NCBI GenBank assembly: GCA_020746105.1
Contig: CM036628.1
Coordinates: 4,660,001 to 4,724,000, forward strand
Source: Trogon surrucura
Taxonomy: Eukaryota > Chordata > Aves > Trogoniformes > Trogonidae
Direction: 5' to 3'
DNA: 64,000 nt
Positions 40,801-52,069 of this stretch are shown here, piece by piece. The translations under genes were made by a program, and so were the position numbers. Below the pieces are notes generated by a model. The model worked only from the letters and a program-made list of their open reading frames with translations, was not told the DNA's origin and made no database searches. The number at the start of each line of letters is the position of its first letter. Position 1 is the first letter of the stretch.

Positions 40801-43800
40801 TACTGTGTCAAATATTAAATATCTTATTCCCAGTTCTAGCTGAGAGCATTTGACACAACCTGATGGCTACAAAAGCAGCTTTAAGCACTTTTGCATTCCT
40901 CTTCCTGTGCCAGGCATCCCTTAAGTCTTAAAGGCAGCTCTGTCTTGGACAAGCAGCAGGGAAATTTGGCCACACTTCTGGCATACCTATTTCTTCTCAA
41001 ATTACAAGATTGCTGTTTATATGTGCAGTTAAGCACAGAAGCTTCCACAGAAGGTCTAACCCACACCAGGACCTTGTTTATGTAAGATTTTCTTTTAATT
41101 GTAAGTGGAAAAGGTAGGCAGATTGTGCAGGACTTCTTCTTCCCGGAGGAGAATCTCTCCTGATACTTGATTAAGAAAAATTTCCTTTAAGGTGAATGTG
41201 ATCTAAGTGGGGAAGGAAGCCTACAGAACTTCAAGGGAAAACGTATTACTCATTCTTACTAATTTTCTGTAGGAACCCGACCATTTTTAATAAAAGTTTC
41301 TAAACCAGTAATTCATCATAAAATGGCTCATGTTGTTGGTCTTGGTGCACTGAGCCTGATTTTTCTAAAAGTATGATTAATAACTGCTTTTTCTGCCTAT
41401 TTGTGGTTTACTATGAGGTCTATCAAATGCCTTAGCTTTTTCCTCTGGCTACCTATCTTGATATTTTGTATTAAATACATAGAGTTGAAATTTCTTATAA
41501 TCCTTATGCCTCAAATCTCTAGTATAATGCGTTGTTGGGCTCTCGTTCAAATGAAATCTCTCACAAAACTTGGAAATGTTATAGTAATTTAAAATTAACT
41601 CACCCCGCAGTTGTTAAAAATTCTGATCACAACAAATTTAGACACCTTATGAAAAATGCAACAACATGGCAATTGTGCTTTGTGTCCTGGTGCCTGACCT
41701 TCCTTTACCTAGTGTCTTTGTTAAACACAAATTAATTTCACCTGTAGGTATTAAATGAATAGAAATGCAACTTGTGAACATCATCTGGTGACATCGGTTT
41801 CTACCATGGGAAGGGATCACCTGTCAAATGGGTTTCAGCAGCACAGTTTGATGCTCTTTAACATGTGATTGGGAGCAGCATAGGAATTTCCCAATTTACC
41901 TAGAATAGCAAAAAAAAATCCTGAATCTGTCAACATTTCAGGAGACCATTTAGAAATTAATTGTGGAGACATTCTTGTATCCTGTCTCACCATTCTTCTC
42001 TCCTGCCAATTTGTTCTGATCATCTCTTCACCTCCTGATTTGGCACTTCTGTGACAGTTTTGGCTAAACCCTTCCAGAATTCACCAGCCTCTCATAAAAT
42101 ATTGGAACAACCTTTGCAAGCAAGCTTTCATTACAGAGTGGCTTTAATTCAGATAAATGTTGATTATATTTGTAGCTACTAGGGCTCTGAGGTGTTTAGT
42201 TTGTTTTATGAAAAAACGTTTTGAGTGGAAATGGTGTCGTTTGTAACAGTTATACCTGAGATACAACTGTGTGCTCAAGGCAACTCGTTCAGAAATCTAA
42301 GCTAAGTCAAATATGAAGCAAAGTAGGAACAAGAAAACATAATCTGCAGGGCTCGCCAGGTCACAGGGGTGACAATAATATTGGTCAGTCTAGAATGACA
42401 ATTGTGTTTGTGAATACGAATAAAAAGGAGATAAAATGATAGAGCATAGTTGTTTGTACATGAATGTTTTTATAGCTCGTTTAAACAATGGCAGTGTAGG
42501 TTTGTGATAAGATTTTCACTCTTGCTTGTTTTAAAACAAGGAAAAGAAAAACCTGTTCGTATATTCAGTTGTTTTTTATTTTTTCTTGTTTATGAAAGAT
42601 GCTCTTGGCAGAAATTACAGTAGCTTTAGTGGTCTATGTCTCTCATCACCACCACCCTAATGCTTATATGTAATGATAAGACATTTTTAAGGCCAAATTT
42701 CTTTTAAGTTCTTTTTCTTGCCACAGTAAAGTCCTCATCACCACCTCCCTCTGCCTACAGCCTGAACATCTCAGTGACTGAATGAAGAGGAAAATGGGAG
42801 TTATTAGTCATGAAAAAACCCAAGCAACCTGCAGTCCTTGCTTGAAGAAGCAATTACAATAATCTATTTCTATTGTCATAATTTTGCTGGAAACATGAAA
42901 ACAAATGTGGCTACTTGAAATTGAATAATGTTCTAAGTAATTTACCAGGACAGTTATTGTTATTACAAAGCCAGTGCAGAGTAAGAAAAAAATATATCAA
43001 GTAGAGATGGAATGTGATGTTTTGCAAATAACTTATACAACATGAAGGTGACAATTTTCACTGGATTTGATCATCACACATGTTCTTCCCCACATTTCAT
43101 TTTGCTCCTAATTATCATAGCTATCTCAAGGTAGCCACATTGCTTATACCCTTGAAGATAATTGTGTACATATATGCGAGTGTCTAGAAATACTTGCAAC
43201 CATATTTAAAAAGCAGTTATTCAACCTATGATTTTCTTTAATCAGTAAAGCATCCATTTTTTGCAAGACTGCGTAGTCCAAATCTATTTTCAATATGGCT
43301 TTTATTTGCATCACACCCCAGAATCCATTTCAATGAGACTGACTTTGCAAAAGCATACTATACATTTCTGTGAATGCTGCTTCCATGCAGAACGTACTTA
43401 AAAAATAATTTCCCCCTGTTGGCATATGCTTAAATACATTAGTTACTTGCTTTACATCAAGCTGTTTAGTATGTAAGAGCAAGATTTGTTTAAAAACTCC
43501 ATCAAAACTGAACAGATATCCCATAGTATTGGGTTAGAATCCTGATGCTGTCAATTTTTTTGTTCTATTTGAAAACGTTTGTCCTCAAGTAGTGTTTGTG
43601 CTCCTGACAAAGCATGGTTTATTGCGTTCCCTTCTAGCTCAAACACAGTTTATGATGTCAAGGCAAGCGATTTTCAAAACTGAAAAGCTGCTGCCTGCTT
43701 GTCCTTCATGTCAGACGTGATGTTTCAGATATTTTAAAGGCAAGACAGAAATGGCTGTGTTGTTTTTATTGCTACAGCAAAAAAAAAAAATTAGATGTAT

Positions 43801-46336
43801 AGGCATAGTCAGCACTTCAAAACTATTTGCATATTTTTAGCTAGAGGACCAAGGACGTAGAGGAGCTGGATTAGTGTAATAAACCATCATGCTCCAAGCT
43901 CCCATTCAGTTCAGCAAGTCAACAATAACTTGTTTTATACAAAAAATGAAGAGTAGTGAAAGAATTTTCAAGAGAAATGTGTTCCAAGAGATTCTTCTTC
44001 AGAGTCTTTAGAGAAGAGAAGATTAAAGGACCCAGCCCTTTCTTCTTTAGAGAGAAGATCTGTGTTTATGAATACTAACAGAGCTCTGGGCCTGTGAGCA
44101 TACCTGAATGCTTCTCATGTCCTACGCCCACTACTCCGTCAACTTAATGCAGAATTTGAACTATTCTGCTTTTTTTTCTAGGGACTTTAGCGGATGCAAT
44201 AGTGCTTCTGAGACCTGCTGTTTCCTTAGATGTTCCTGAGGCTGTGATATCGCAGCATGTCGTCTTAAGACACTGCAACAAAAGGAAAGGGGTGCCTGCA
44301 GGTGACTAAGCCACATTCAAAGCACTGTGTGCCGCCTGTCCACAGTGTAGGTAAGGAGACCCCCAAGTACAGGATGACACTTTCCACATCAACATTCTCC
44401 CTTGGTGTGTGTCAGCTGAAGTTGAACTGCTCCTGGACTTGTTGCACCAGGTAAGCAGTCAGTTGGTCTCTGAAACTGGCCTCCAGCATGGCCTCACAGC
44501 CATACCACGGACAGTATAGATGTCACTATTATGGCCCAACTCTAGTATAGGATTCCTTAATGGAAAGAAGGGGATAGCTGCGGAAGAGTGAAATATTCTT
44601 CCTCAAAATTGCACGAAATGACTGAAAAGAACTGTGCTGCACTTGCAGTAGTTCTGTTGTGTCGTTAAATCATGCTTCTTCCTTCCATATCGCAACACTG
44701 GGATATCAGACATCCCAATGAGGAGTTGCCGAGAACAATTCTCTCAATATGGAGTTTTCTTGCATGTGTGCTACATCTGCAGTGGCTTTCATGAACCAAA
44801 CCTGTCTCCTTATGGTTTGGGAGCTGTCGTTGATATTCTTAACGCTAGCTGGTTTGTAATAATGTCTATAAAACTTTTTTAGACTTTTGAAACATGCGCT
44901 ATCATGCATCCAATACTCTTGAGGTAATGGCTCTAGCAAGAGCGTTCTAATGTATCTGAAGATTTCTTGTTTGGGAGTTAAATGTTTTATGATGTGGTAG
45001 CTAAGCAATAAAGACATCTATGACGTCTGTAATGATACTTGATGGGCATCACTCTCCTTCAGCAGTGGATTATGTTCAGCACTATAGCTGAGAGGAGTTG
45101 TGAGCAAAGGCATGAGATATTAAAGGAAACAGTCACATGAAAAGATTTAGTGAAAGGAATTTCCAAATGTCCTCTAATACGTGAGCTAAGTGCCAAAGTT
45201 GCATTTATTCATTCCTGATTCAGTAGGTTAATTCCATTTTGTTTGCTAACAAATGGGATTGAGCATTGAGAACACCAGCAGCAATTTTGATAACTATTTA
45301 CTTTGTGCCTTTGAAATAATTACAAAGGATCTAAGAACATGACCTGAGGATCTATGTGTCTTTGCGTACTTTCTTTTGCATGAACACTTATTGCTAACAA
45401 CCAAACATTTACTTTTAAATTAGCCTTGCAGGGAATTTTGCAGGGCATTTGCTGTGGGAAGGTGTCATTATTACTTTGACTACACTTTCAGCTGTTTAAT
45501 TCTGTGACGGAAGCTGCTTACTTTTGTTTCTGTTCTGTTTCTGTAGAGTGCTTTGCTTTACAGTAAGTGCAGTTTGGCTTGTATAAGCATAAACTCGGAA
45601 AAATTAATATTAAATTTGTTTAGCATCTTTATTCAAACCCTTTGAGTGACTTTCCATCAAATAAAGGTAATTCCACCCAATAAAGGTAATGAAGTTGTTT
45701 TAGATGGCTAACAGTGCTCAATTCAAAGCACTCATATTTCAAATTCAAGTCTGTATTATTTTTAAGAAACTTAACGCATAGATGCATAGTGAACACTTGA
45801 GCGCGTGAATTTGGTGCCTCACCGAGTTCATGTTATGTTAATTCAAAGTTTGGTGAATATTATTTATGATATTTTAAAATCATGTACTATCACTTTTTCT
45901 CATTAGAAGACAGTGCAATCTTCTTTCCTCACTGTTATTGATGTTGAATTCGAGCAGGCTGTTGATTAAACAGTTTGTAAGCTCTGGTTTTTGTTATTGC
46001 AGCTGAAACTTCCTGTTTCTCTTGTCGAATATTTTATGCAGAGCAGACTTAACATTGAACCTCTTGCGTCATGGTTACCAGAACAGCTACCTCTGCAGGT
46101 CTTTAATCAAACTGGCAGGACATAATATTAATAAGCATTTATGTACCTTTATATTGTCAGGTTTGTTTTATGCTGTACATGAGGAACAAGTACTCCTTAG
46201 TTTTACCAATGTTATGGCTTCTAAAGCTTTCCATTTTCATGTAGCCACTAACACATATAAATTTAACAGATCCAGAGGGATTTTAATGTGTAAATATTGG
46301 AAAACACATTTCCCTTGTGAGTTCTTTCTTTTCTTT

Positions 46337-46361
46337 GAAAAAAAAAAGAAAAAAAGAAAAT
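46337..46361. repeat. A-rich simple repeat
   Basis: A runs separated by single G bases. They create the lysine-rich end of a chance open frame. Confidence 0.8.
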
Positions 46362-47047
46362 AAGCCAACACAAAACCCCATGAGCATTTCACTGTAAATA
46401 AAAAAAAATGCTATAGATTGGCTGTACATTGTAATTTGCTGAGGTGGCACAAGTTCTGTCAGATCAGTATGTTAACATGTAGGTGCCTGTAGTTGTGAAG
46501 TAAATTAATATTGGAGTGTTAATGTAAAAATCCAGATATTCCAATACCATGTAGCATTTGAAACTGCCTGAAACTTGGGTGGAATTTAGAAATCTCCAGT
46601 CCTTTGAAAATCTGTGCAGTTGTACTCAAATATGTTTGTACTGGGATAAGTATGAAGATTTGGAACAGGTGGCTCAGGCAGCTTTGGTGTAATTTATAAG
46701 GAAAAACTGGCTCATATATTTGTGAAATTCATCACGTAAAGAAAGTTCTGTCCCTTTCTCAATATCTTTAAAGATATAAAGTATACCAGTTTGGGTAATA
46801 CCACTGCTTACTCTCTATTTGTTTGGAAATAGAAGATGGCACAACCTACCATAGTAAGAACATTGGAAACCCTCAGCCTCTGAAGAGCAACCCTTTTCTT
46901 GCTTGCCCCTGATTAATATCAATATGTAAGGACCAGCCAGCTACTGCCGGTAACTCTACTAGAATTATCTAGATCTTAGTATATCTGCCAGCTGAACGTT
47001 TGGCTTGGAAAACACAACTATTCTGCTCTTTTAATAAAATATGAGCG

Positions 47048-47066
47048 TATTTATTTATTTATTTAC
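47048..47066. repeat. ATTT microsatellite
   Basis: Four copies of the tetranucleotide. Confidence 0.85.
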
Positions 47067-49255
47067 AGTGTCACTTCTTTTTAACAGTGTAATAGCTACT
47101 AGGAGTAACTTTGATCTTGGTAGTTATCTCATTCCAAAACCTACTAATGTTGTTTACTGAATATTCACTATGGTTACAAGAAAATTGCAGTGACTCTCCT
47201 TAGTAAGAAATTATTCAACTTTAATGAAAGTGAACTGTAAGCTAACTTCAATGAACGACTGCATATTGCATGTTGCTTTGCTTCATAAATAAATCCTTTT
47301 GCATTCATAGTTATAAGTGAACATTTTTGAAATAGATATTCAGATAATTAACAATTAAAGATTTCTTTTTTCCTCTCTTCTCTTTAACAATATTTTAAGC
47401 ATGAAGCCCTTAGCAAAAAGAGATAAACATCAGTGCTCTAAGCCTCTAACCAGTCATATGAACACTGAATTTTATCTACTATGAAAAATTCACATGTTAA
47501 GATAAGGGTTAAGTAAAGGACTTGATACAAACCTCACTGAGGTCCCTAGAAACACCTTTACTGAGAGCAGTGGATTTGAATCAAATCTGTGCACGTCTGC
47601 ATTTAAGTTTTAGGTTTCCAACCTATGAGCAAGGTATTCAGATATATTGTAATCACCTACTGCAGTGGCAGTGAAATGGCCTCTGAAACTATTCCATTTT
47701 CATAAATCTATTTTTCTCAAGAAAAATTTTTCAGCCTTTTAGAAAGATGGACTTTGGATGCAGGCAGAAATTCTCTGGAAGATCATTCCACTCTTGAATT
47801 TTCCCCAAAACATGGTTGTTTAATAAACACCTTATCATAGCCATATATATTAGCTTTTGCTTGGACTTTAGGATGACTTTTTGCAAGTATCCACCCTCAG
47901 GTTCATATGTCATCATGTGATTCTAATGTAATTCTTTTCTGTTTTCTCTTTTTAGTATTTCATTGCAAAATTAGACGCTAGATACAAGAAGGAGAAGTTG
48001 ATCCTCTTGTATGAAATCTTTCCTGTGCCAGAATCTGTAGGGATTTCTGGATCTCTGTTATAGCTCAAGTCTCAGCTCGCTCTCAGTTTCCTCAGTAGAT
48101 CCTCAAGTGAGATGGGATAATCAGTGTGGAAATGGTGAAAAGTAAATTCTGTAAGCAGGGTTTTCTTGTGTTACATTATTATAGATGCTTCCAATTGCTT
48201 CTAACTGCTTCTACTGCTTCTGAAGAGTAGAATAAACACTATTTCCCCTTTATATTTTGTTTCCTCTTACAGGGACTGGCCAAGGCACTTATACTGAACT
48301 AAGACTTTTATTTTTAGTCAGTTCACCGTGAAATTCATATATGGTGAAATTTTTCAAAAGTGCAAAAAAGATTGATTTATGGTAGGAAAATGGAGAGTAA
48401 ATTTCAGAATATCATCAGTGAGGTAGGCTTACTTACCCTAAGTGTCTATTTAAATAAAAGTTTATGACTTGTCTAATGGTTTGAGAGATTAAAGACTATT
48501 TTAATAAACAAAGAAAAACAGTGAAAAAGAACATTCCATCTGTGCTCTTTCTTCTAAGCAAAGATATGAAACGAAAGAAGTACATAGTATTAGGGTTACA
48601 ATGGGAAAGATGCTATAAAATTGGTAACTCACCTGATGAGAATAATTTTGTATCTACTGATTGGAATTGTCTTCAGCTAATACGTGTATTGGTGCAGTGT
48701 TTCCTCTATATGGATCTGAAATGATTAGCCTAAAACCAGAAAATGAGAAGCAGAGAGAGAGATGTCAGTGCTATGACTTCCATATCATTGACATATCTGA
48801 TAAAATCTTTATAAGGAAAAATGGATTAAGTGGTTATTTTTACCACGTAGCAGTATTTTCTATTAGATCATTATTCAAAGCAGAACTAATGGAAGGAAAT
48901 TTGAAGACCCACTGTTTTAAAACCAAATTAGAAGACCTGGATTATTCTAATTGTTTTACTCCACTTATTCATTCTTATTTATCATGAACCAGATCTTGTT
49001 TTCTGACACTGTTATCAGTGCATTGACATGTACCTTGAAATGCATTGACTCAGTCCAAGTGTAAAGTTCTGTGCTACACTCATACAAGGATCAGCAGAAA
49101 AAATGTGTCCACAGAGCAGAAGCTGTTCAACAGCAACGGTCACAACTTTGTGCCTTCCAGTGTTTGCCTCGTCCTGCCTGTAGAAAGGCCATTACCAGAA
49201 ATTAGACTTGGTTGCAATTTCTTACCTATGAAGCCCTTCTGAGCTGTCTTACAGA

Positions 49256-49857
49256 ATTATGGGATGGTTTGGGTTGGAAGGGAATTCTAAAGGTCACCTC
49301 GTCCAACACTCCTGCCATGGGCAGGGTCACCTTCCATTAGACCAGGTTGCTTACAGCCCTGTCCAGCCTGACCTTGAATTTTTCCAAGGACGGGGCAGCT
49401 ATTACCTCTCTGGACAACCTGTACCAGTGTCATTGTGAAAGAAAAAATTAAATAATTCCTTAAATCTAGTCTAAATTTACCCTCTTTTAGATTAAAGCCA
49501 TTACCTCTTGTCCTGTTGCAAGAGATTCTACTAAAAAATTTTTCCCCATGTTTCTTATAAGCCCCCTGTAAGTACTGAAAGGCTGCAATAAGGTCTCCCT
49601 GGAGCCTTTCCTCCTCCAGGCTGAACAACCCCACCATTCTCAGCCTGTCCTCATAGGAGTGATGTTCAAAACCTCTAATCATTTTTGTGGCCCTCGCCTG
49701 GACCCACTTAAACAGGTCCATGTCTTTCCCGTACTGAAAACTCCAGAGCTGGACACAGCTCCAGGAAAGATCTCACCAGAGCAGAGGATGAGAATCAGCT
49801 CCCCTGACCTGCAGGACATACTTCTGATGCAGCCCAGGATATGGCTGGTCATACATA
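49256..49857 (-). mobile_element. CR1 LINE 3' fragment
   Basis: The minus strand encodes recognisable CR1 ORF2 C-terminal pieces: 'VQARATKMIRGFEHHSYED', 'LFSLEEERLQGDLIAAFQYL' and 'RTRGNGFNLKEGKFRLDLRN'. It continues into the untranslated 3' end, ending near 49,256 at 'ccatcccataa'. After the RLDLRN region the frame departs from CR1 (a frameshift), and the element is 5'-truncated near 49,857. Confidence 0.92.
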
Positions 49858-50673
49858 CAGCTAATACCAGGGAAGTACTTAGGGACAATAAATTTAATAT
49901 ATTAAATATTAATAAATAAGATCATAGAGCCAATGGCAACTATTGACTAAGAAAACAAAAGCTGTCACCTGACTGTCTTCATGACTAGAATTTCAAGATT
50001 TGTTCTCAATTTGAGCTGATTAAAACTATCACTACAACCTGTGCAGATTGGTCATAGAATTTCTTTCCATTTCAAAAGTTAGATAGGGACCTTTTGACAG
50101 TTTTTGGCAGGTGAAGAGATAGAGCTTGATTCTACGCTTCCTTATAATAAAGTGCAAGGACTTTAATTTAATGTGTGATCTGGCAATAAATTCAGTAAGA
50201 ACAGTTGAGAATTTTACTTTACTTTGAAACAAAAACTGAGAGAAAGCTAATAGCTTCTCAGTGAACTGGCTGGATCCAATAGCATCTTGTGTGCCTCTGT
50301 TTCTTTCTTACACTTTTGGATTTCAGTGAATGACAGGTTTTTATCTTGTGCCCTGTGATTTTTTTAGAACTAATAAGACCTCAACAGAAGCCATATGACT
50401 GATACACATCTGTCTGGAGAAAAGGTTAGTACATGTAACAAAAAGATTAATGGCCCAATTAATTATGTCCTCTGTGAAACTATTAAAGAAAGCTTAACAG
50501 GGAAATTAGTTTAATTTCACAAAGATGCAATAAGAAACATGAATCTCATAGGTTTTTTAGATAGCTGAAAAAGCATAACTATATGGGTTAAAATCCTAAG
50601 ATGCAGTGTAGGAGTTGCAAATGCTACCTGACCAGTTAAACTAGTCAGTAAACCACCCTGTTCAGAGGATTCA
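49858..50673. other. AT-rich spacer between two CR1 fragments
   Basis: Nothing recognised. Confidence 0.5.
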
Positions 50674-51400
50674 TATCATAGAATCAAAGGACGGTTTGGG
50701 TTGGAGGCAGGAACAACTCCCATGAGATCAGGTTGCTCAAATCCTCATGCAACATACCCTTCAAAACTTCCACGGAGGGGGCATCCAGAACCTCTCTGCA
50801 AAACCTGTTGCGGTGCCTCACCATCGTCCCACTGAAGAATTCCTTCCTGATACCTAATCTAACTCTACCCTGCCCTGGATTAAAACCATTGCCCCTTGTC
50901 CTGCCGCTACGTGCCCTTGTAAACAGTCCCTCCCTAGCTCTGCTGTAGCTTCCTTTATGTACTGGAAGACGGCTATAAGGTCTCCCCAGAGCCTTCTCTT
51001 CTCCAGGCTGGCCAAATCCATCTCTCCCAGCCTGCCTTCATAGGAGGTGTTCCTGCTTTGGCAGGGGGGTTGGACTAGATGATCTTTTGAGGTCCCTTCC
51101 AATCCCTAGCATACTGTGATACTGTGAGATGTGCTCCAGGACTCGGACCATCTTTATGGCCCTGCTCTGGACTTGCTCCAAGTGGACCATGGCCTTCTCA
51201 TGCTGGGGGCTCCAGAGCTGGATACAGGACTCCAGAGCAGAGTCGAGGGGCTGAATTACCTCCCTTGACCTGCTGGCCACTCATCTCTTGATGCAGCCCA
51301 GGTGACGCTTGGCTTTTTGGGCTGTGAGTGCACGTTGCTTGCTTGCATTGAGCATCTCGTCAAGCAGCACCGCCAAGTCCTTCTCCAAAGGGCTGCTGCC
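50674..51400 (-). mobile_element. CR1 LINE fragment bordering the GC-rich island (left flank)
   Basis: Minus-strand CR1 from its 3' end (50,674, 'tatgat' end with 'ccaacccaaaccgtcc') to about 51,400. The ORF2 pieces '[10 protein letters not shown]' and 'GEMDLASLEKRRLWGDLIA' are visible. It is interrupted at 51,051-51,126 by a second CR1 tail in the opposite direction. Over the region 50,800-51,045 it is very similar to 56,656-56,905, so both belong to one subfamily. Confidence 0.92.
51051..51126 (+). mobile_element. short CR1 3' end nested inside the minus-strand CR1
   Basis: Seventy-six bases match the very end of the long CR1 at 61,421-61,495: 'ttcctgctttggcaggggg', 'ttggactagatgatctttt', then two 'atactgtg' tail repeats. 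Flanks 'gaggtgt' (51,044-51,050) and 'gagatgt' (51,126-51,132) look like target-site copies. The insertion is extremely 5'-truncated, which is usual for CR1. Confidence 0.85.
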
Positions 51401-52069
51401 AGTCCACTCCAGGGGCTGGGTTCTGCTGCTTTTCCTCCCAGAGAGGGGGAGATCTCCCCTTCACCTGGTTCTTCTCCCTTGCTGCAGGGCAACACGCCGT
51501 GCACCACATTGCCCCAGGGAAAGGACATCCTCCTGAGCATCGCTGAAGAGAGAGCCCAGACACTGGTGGGAGAGCTGCAGCTGGGGCCAGCAGCAGTCCT
51601 TTTAGCCTATGGATTAAAGCATTTACTAAATGGCTGTGGGACTGGCTGGGGAGCGTGCCAGGGCTGGGGGGAGCCTTGCAGTGGCAGAGCGAGGCCATGC
51701 TCTGCTCTCTGGAAGGGCCTGCTGATCCGAGGAGACTCGTGGCGACCTGAGCGATGGCCAGAGCCATCTTCCAGAAAGGCAAGGTGGGTCAGTGGGAGAA
51801 CCTCCAGGCTGCTGTGTCCCTGGGAAGGGGCTGGCACAGGCCTTCCTGGACATTGTTCCCAGGGCCATGCTGGAGGAGCAGGGGACTGGGCAGAGCCAGC
51901 TGGGCTCTTCCTGGGGCCCATGGTGCCAGACAGGCTTGAGTCCCTCTGCGATTGGCCCTGGCCATGGGACTGAGCAGAGGGAAAGATCCGTGACCAGCGG
52001 ACCTTCAGTGCCTTGTCTTCAGTGTCCGCACCCATCTTTCTCCTGAGAGAAACCAGGCAGAGTTGAGTA
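51401..52069. other. GC-rich segment downstream of the gene, unassigned
   Basis: GC-rich sequence between the left CR1 and the gene's polyadenylation region. Long open frames exist on both strands (plus 51,302-51,973, minus 51,607-52,035), but none begins at a good ATG and high GC content alone makes stops rare. A possible plus-strand internal exon at 51,488-51,783 is listed separately. Confidence 0.4.
51488..51783 (+). CDS. speculative internal exon, plus strand
   Basis: A pyrimidine-rich stretch 'cttctcccttgctgcag' precedes 51,488, and 'caag' followed by 'gtgggt' lies at 51,780-51,789, so an exon could be spliced here. The frame is open and includes 'ILLSIAEERAQTLVGELQLG' and 'LLAYGLKHLLNGCGTG', which look helical and less low-complexity than the surrounding frames. 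No family is recognised and no companion exon was found; it could be a fragment of a neighbouring gene carried along with the island, or chance. Confidence 0.2.

Larger units (their letters stand above)
37879..49255. other. 11-kb gene-poor AT-rich stretch
   Basis: No supportable gene or recognised transposable element. Simple repeats are an A-rich tract at 46,337-46,361 and an ATTT run at 47,048-47,066. A patch of higher GC at about 44,220-44,530 shows no open frame or repeat that I recognise. Confidence 0.45.

Noticed and set aside
46022-46363. A 113-codon plus-strand open frame
   Set aside because: It ends in an A-rich simple repeat coding for lysines and has no recognisable content.
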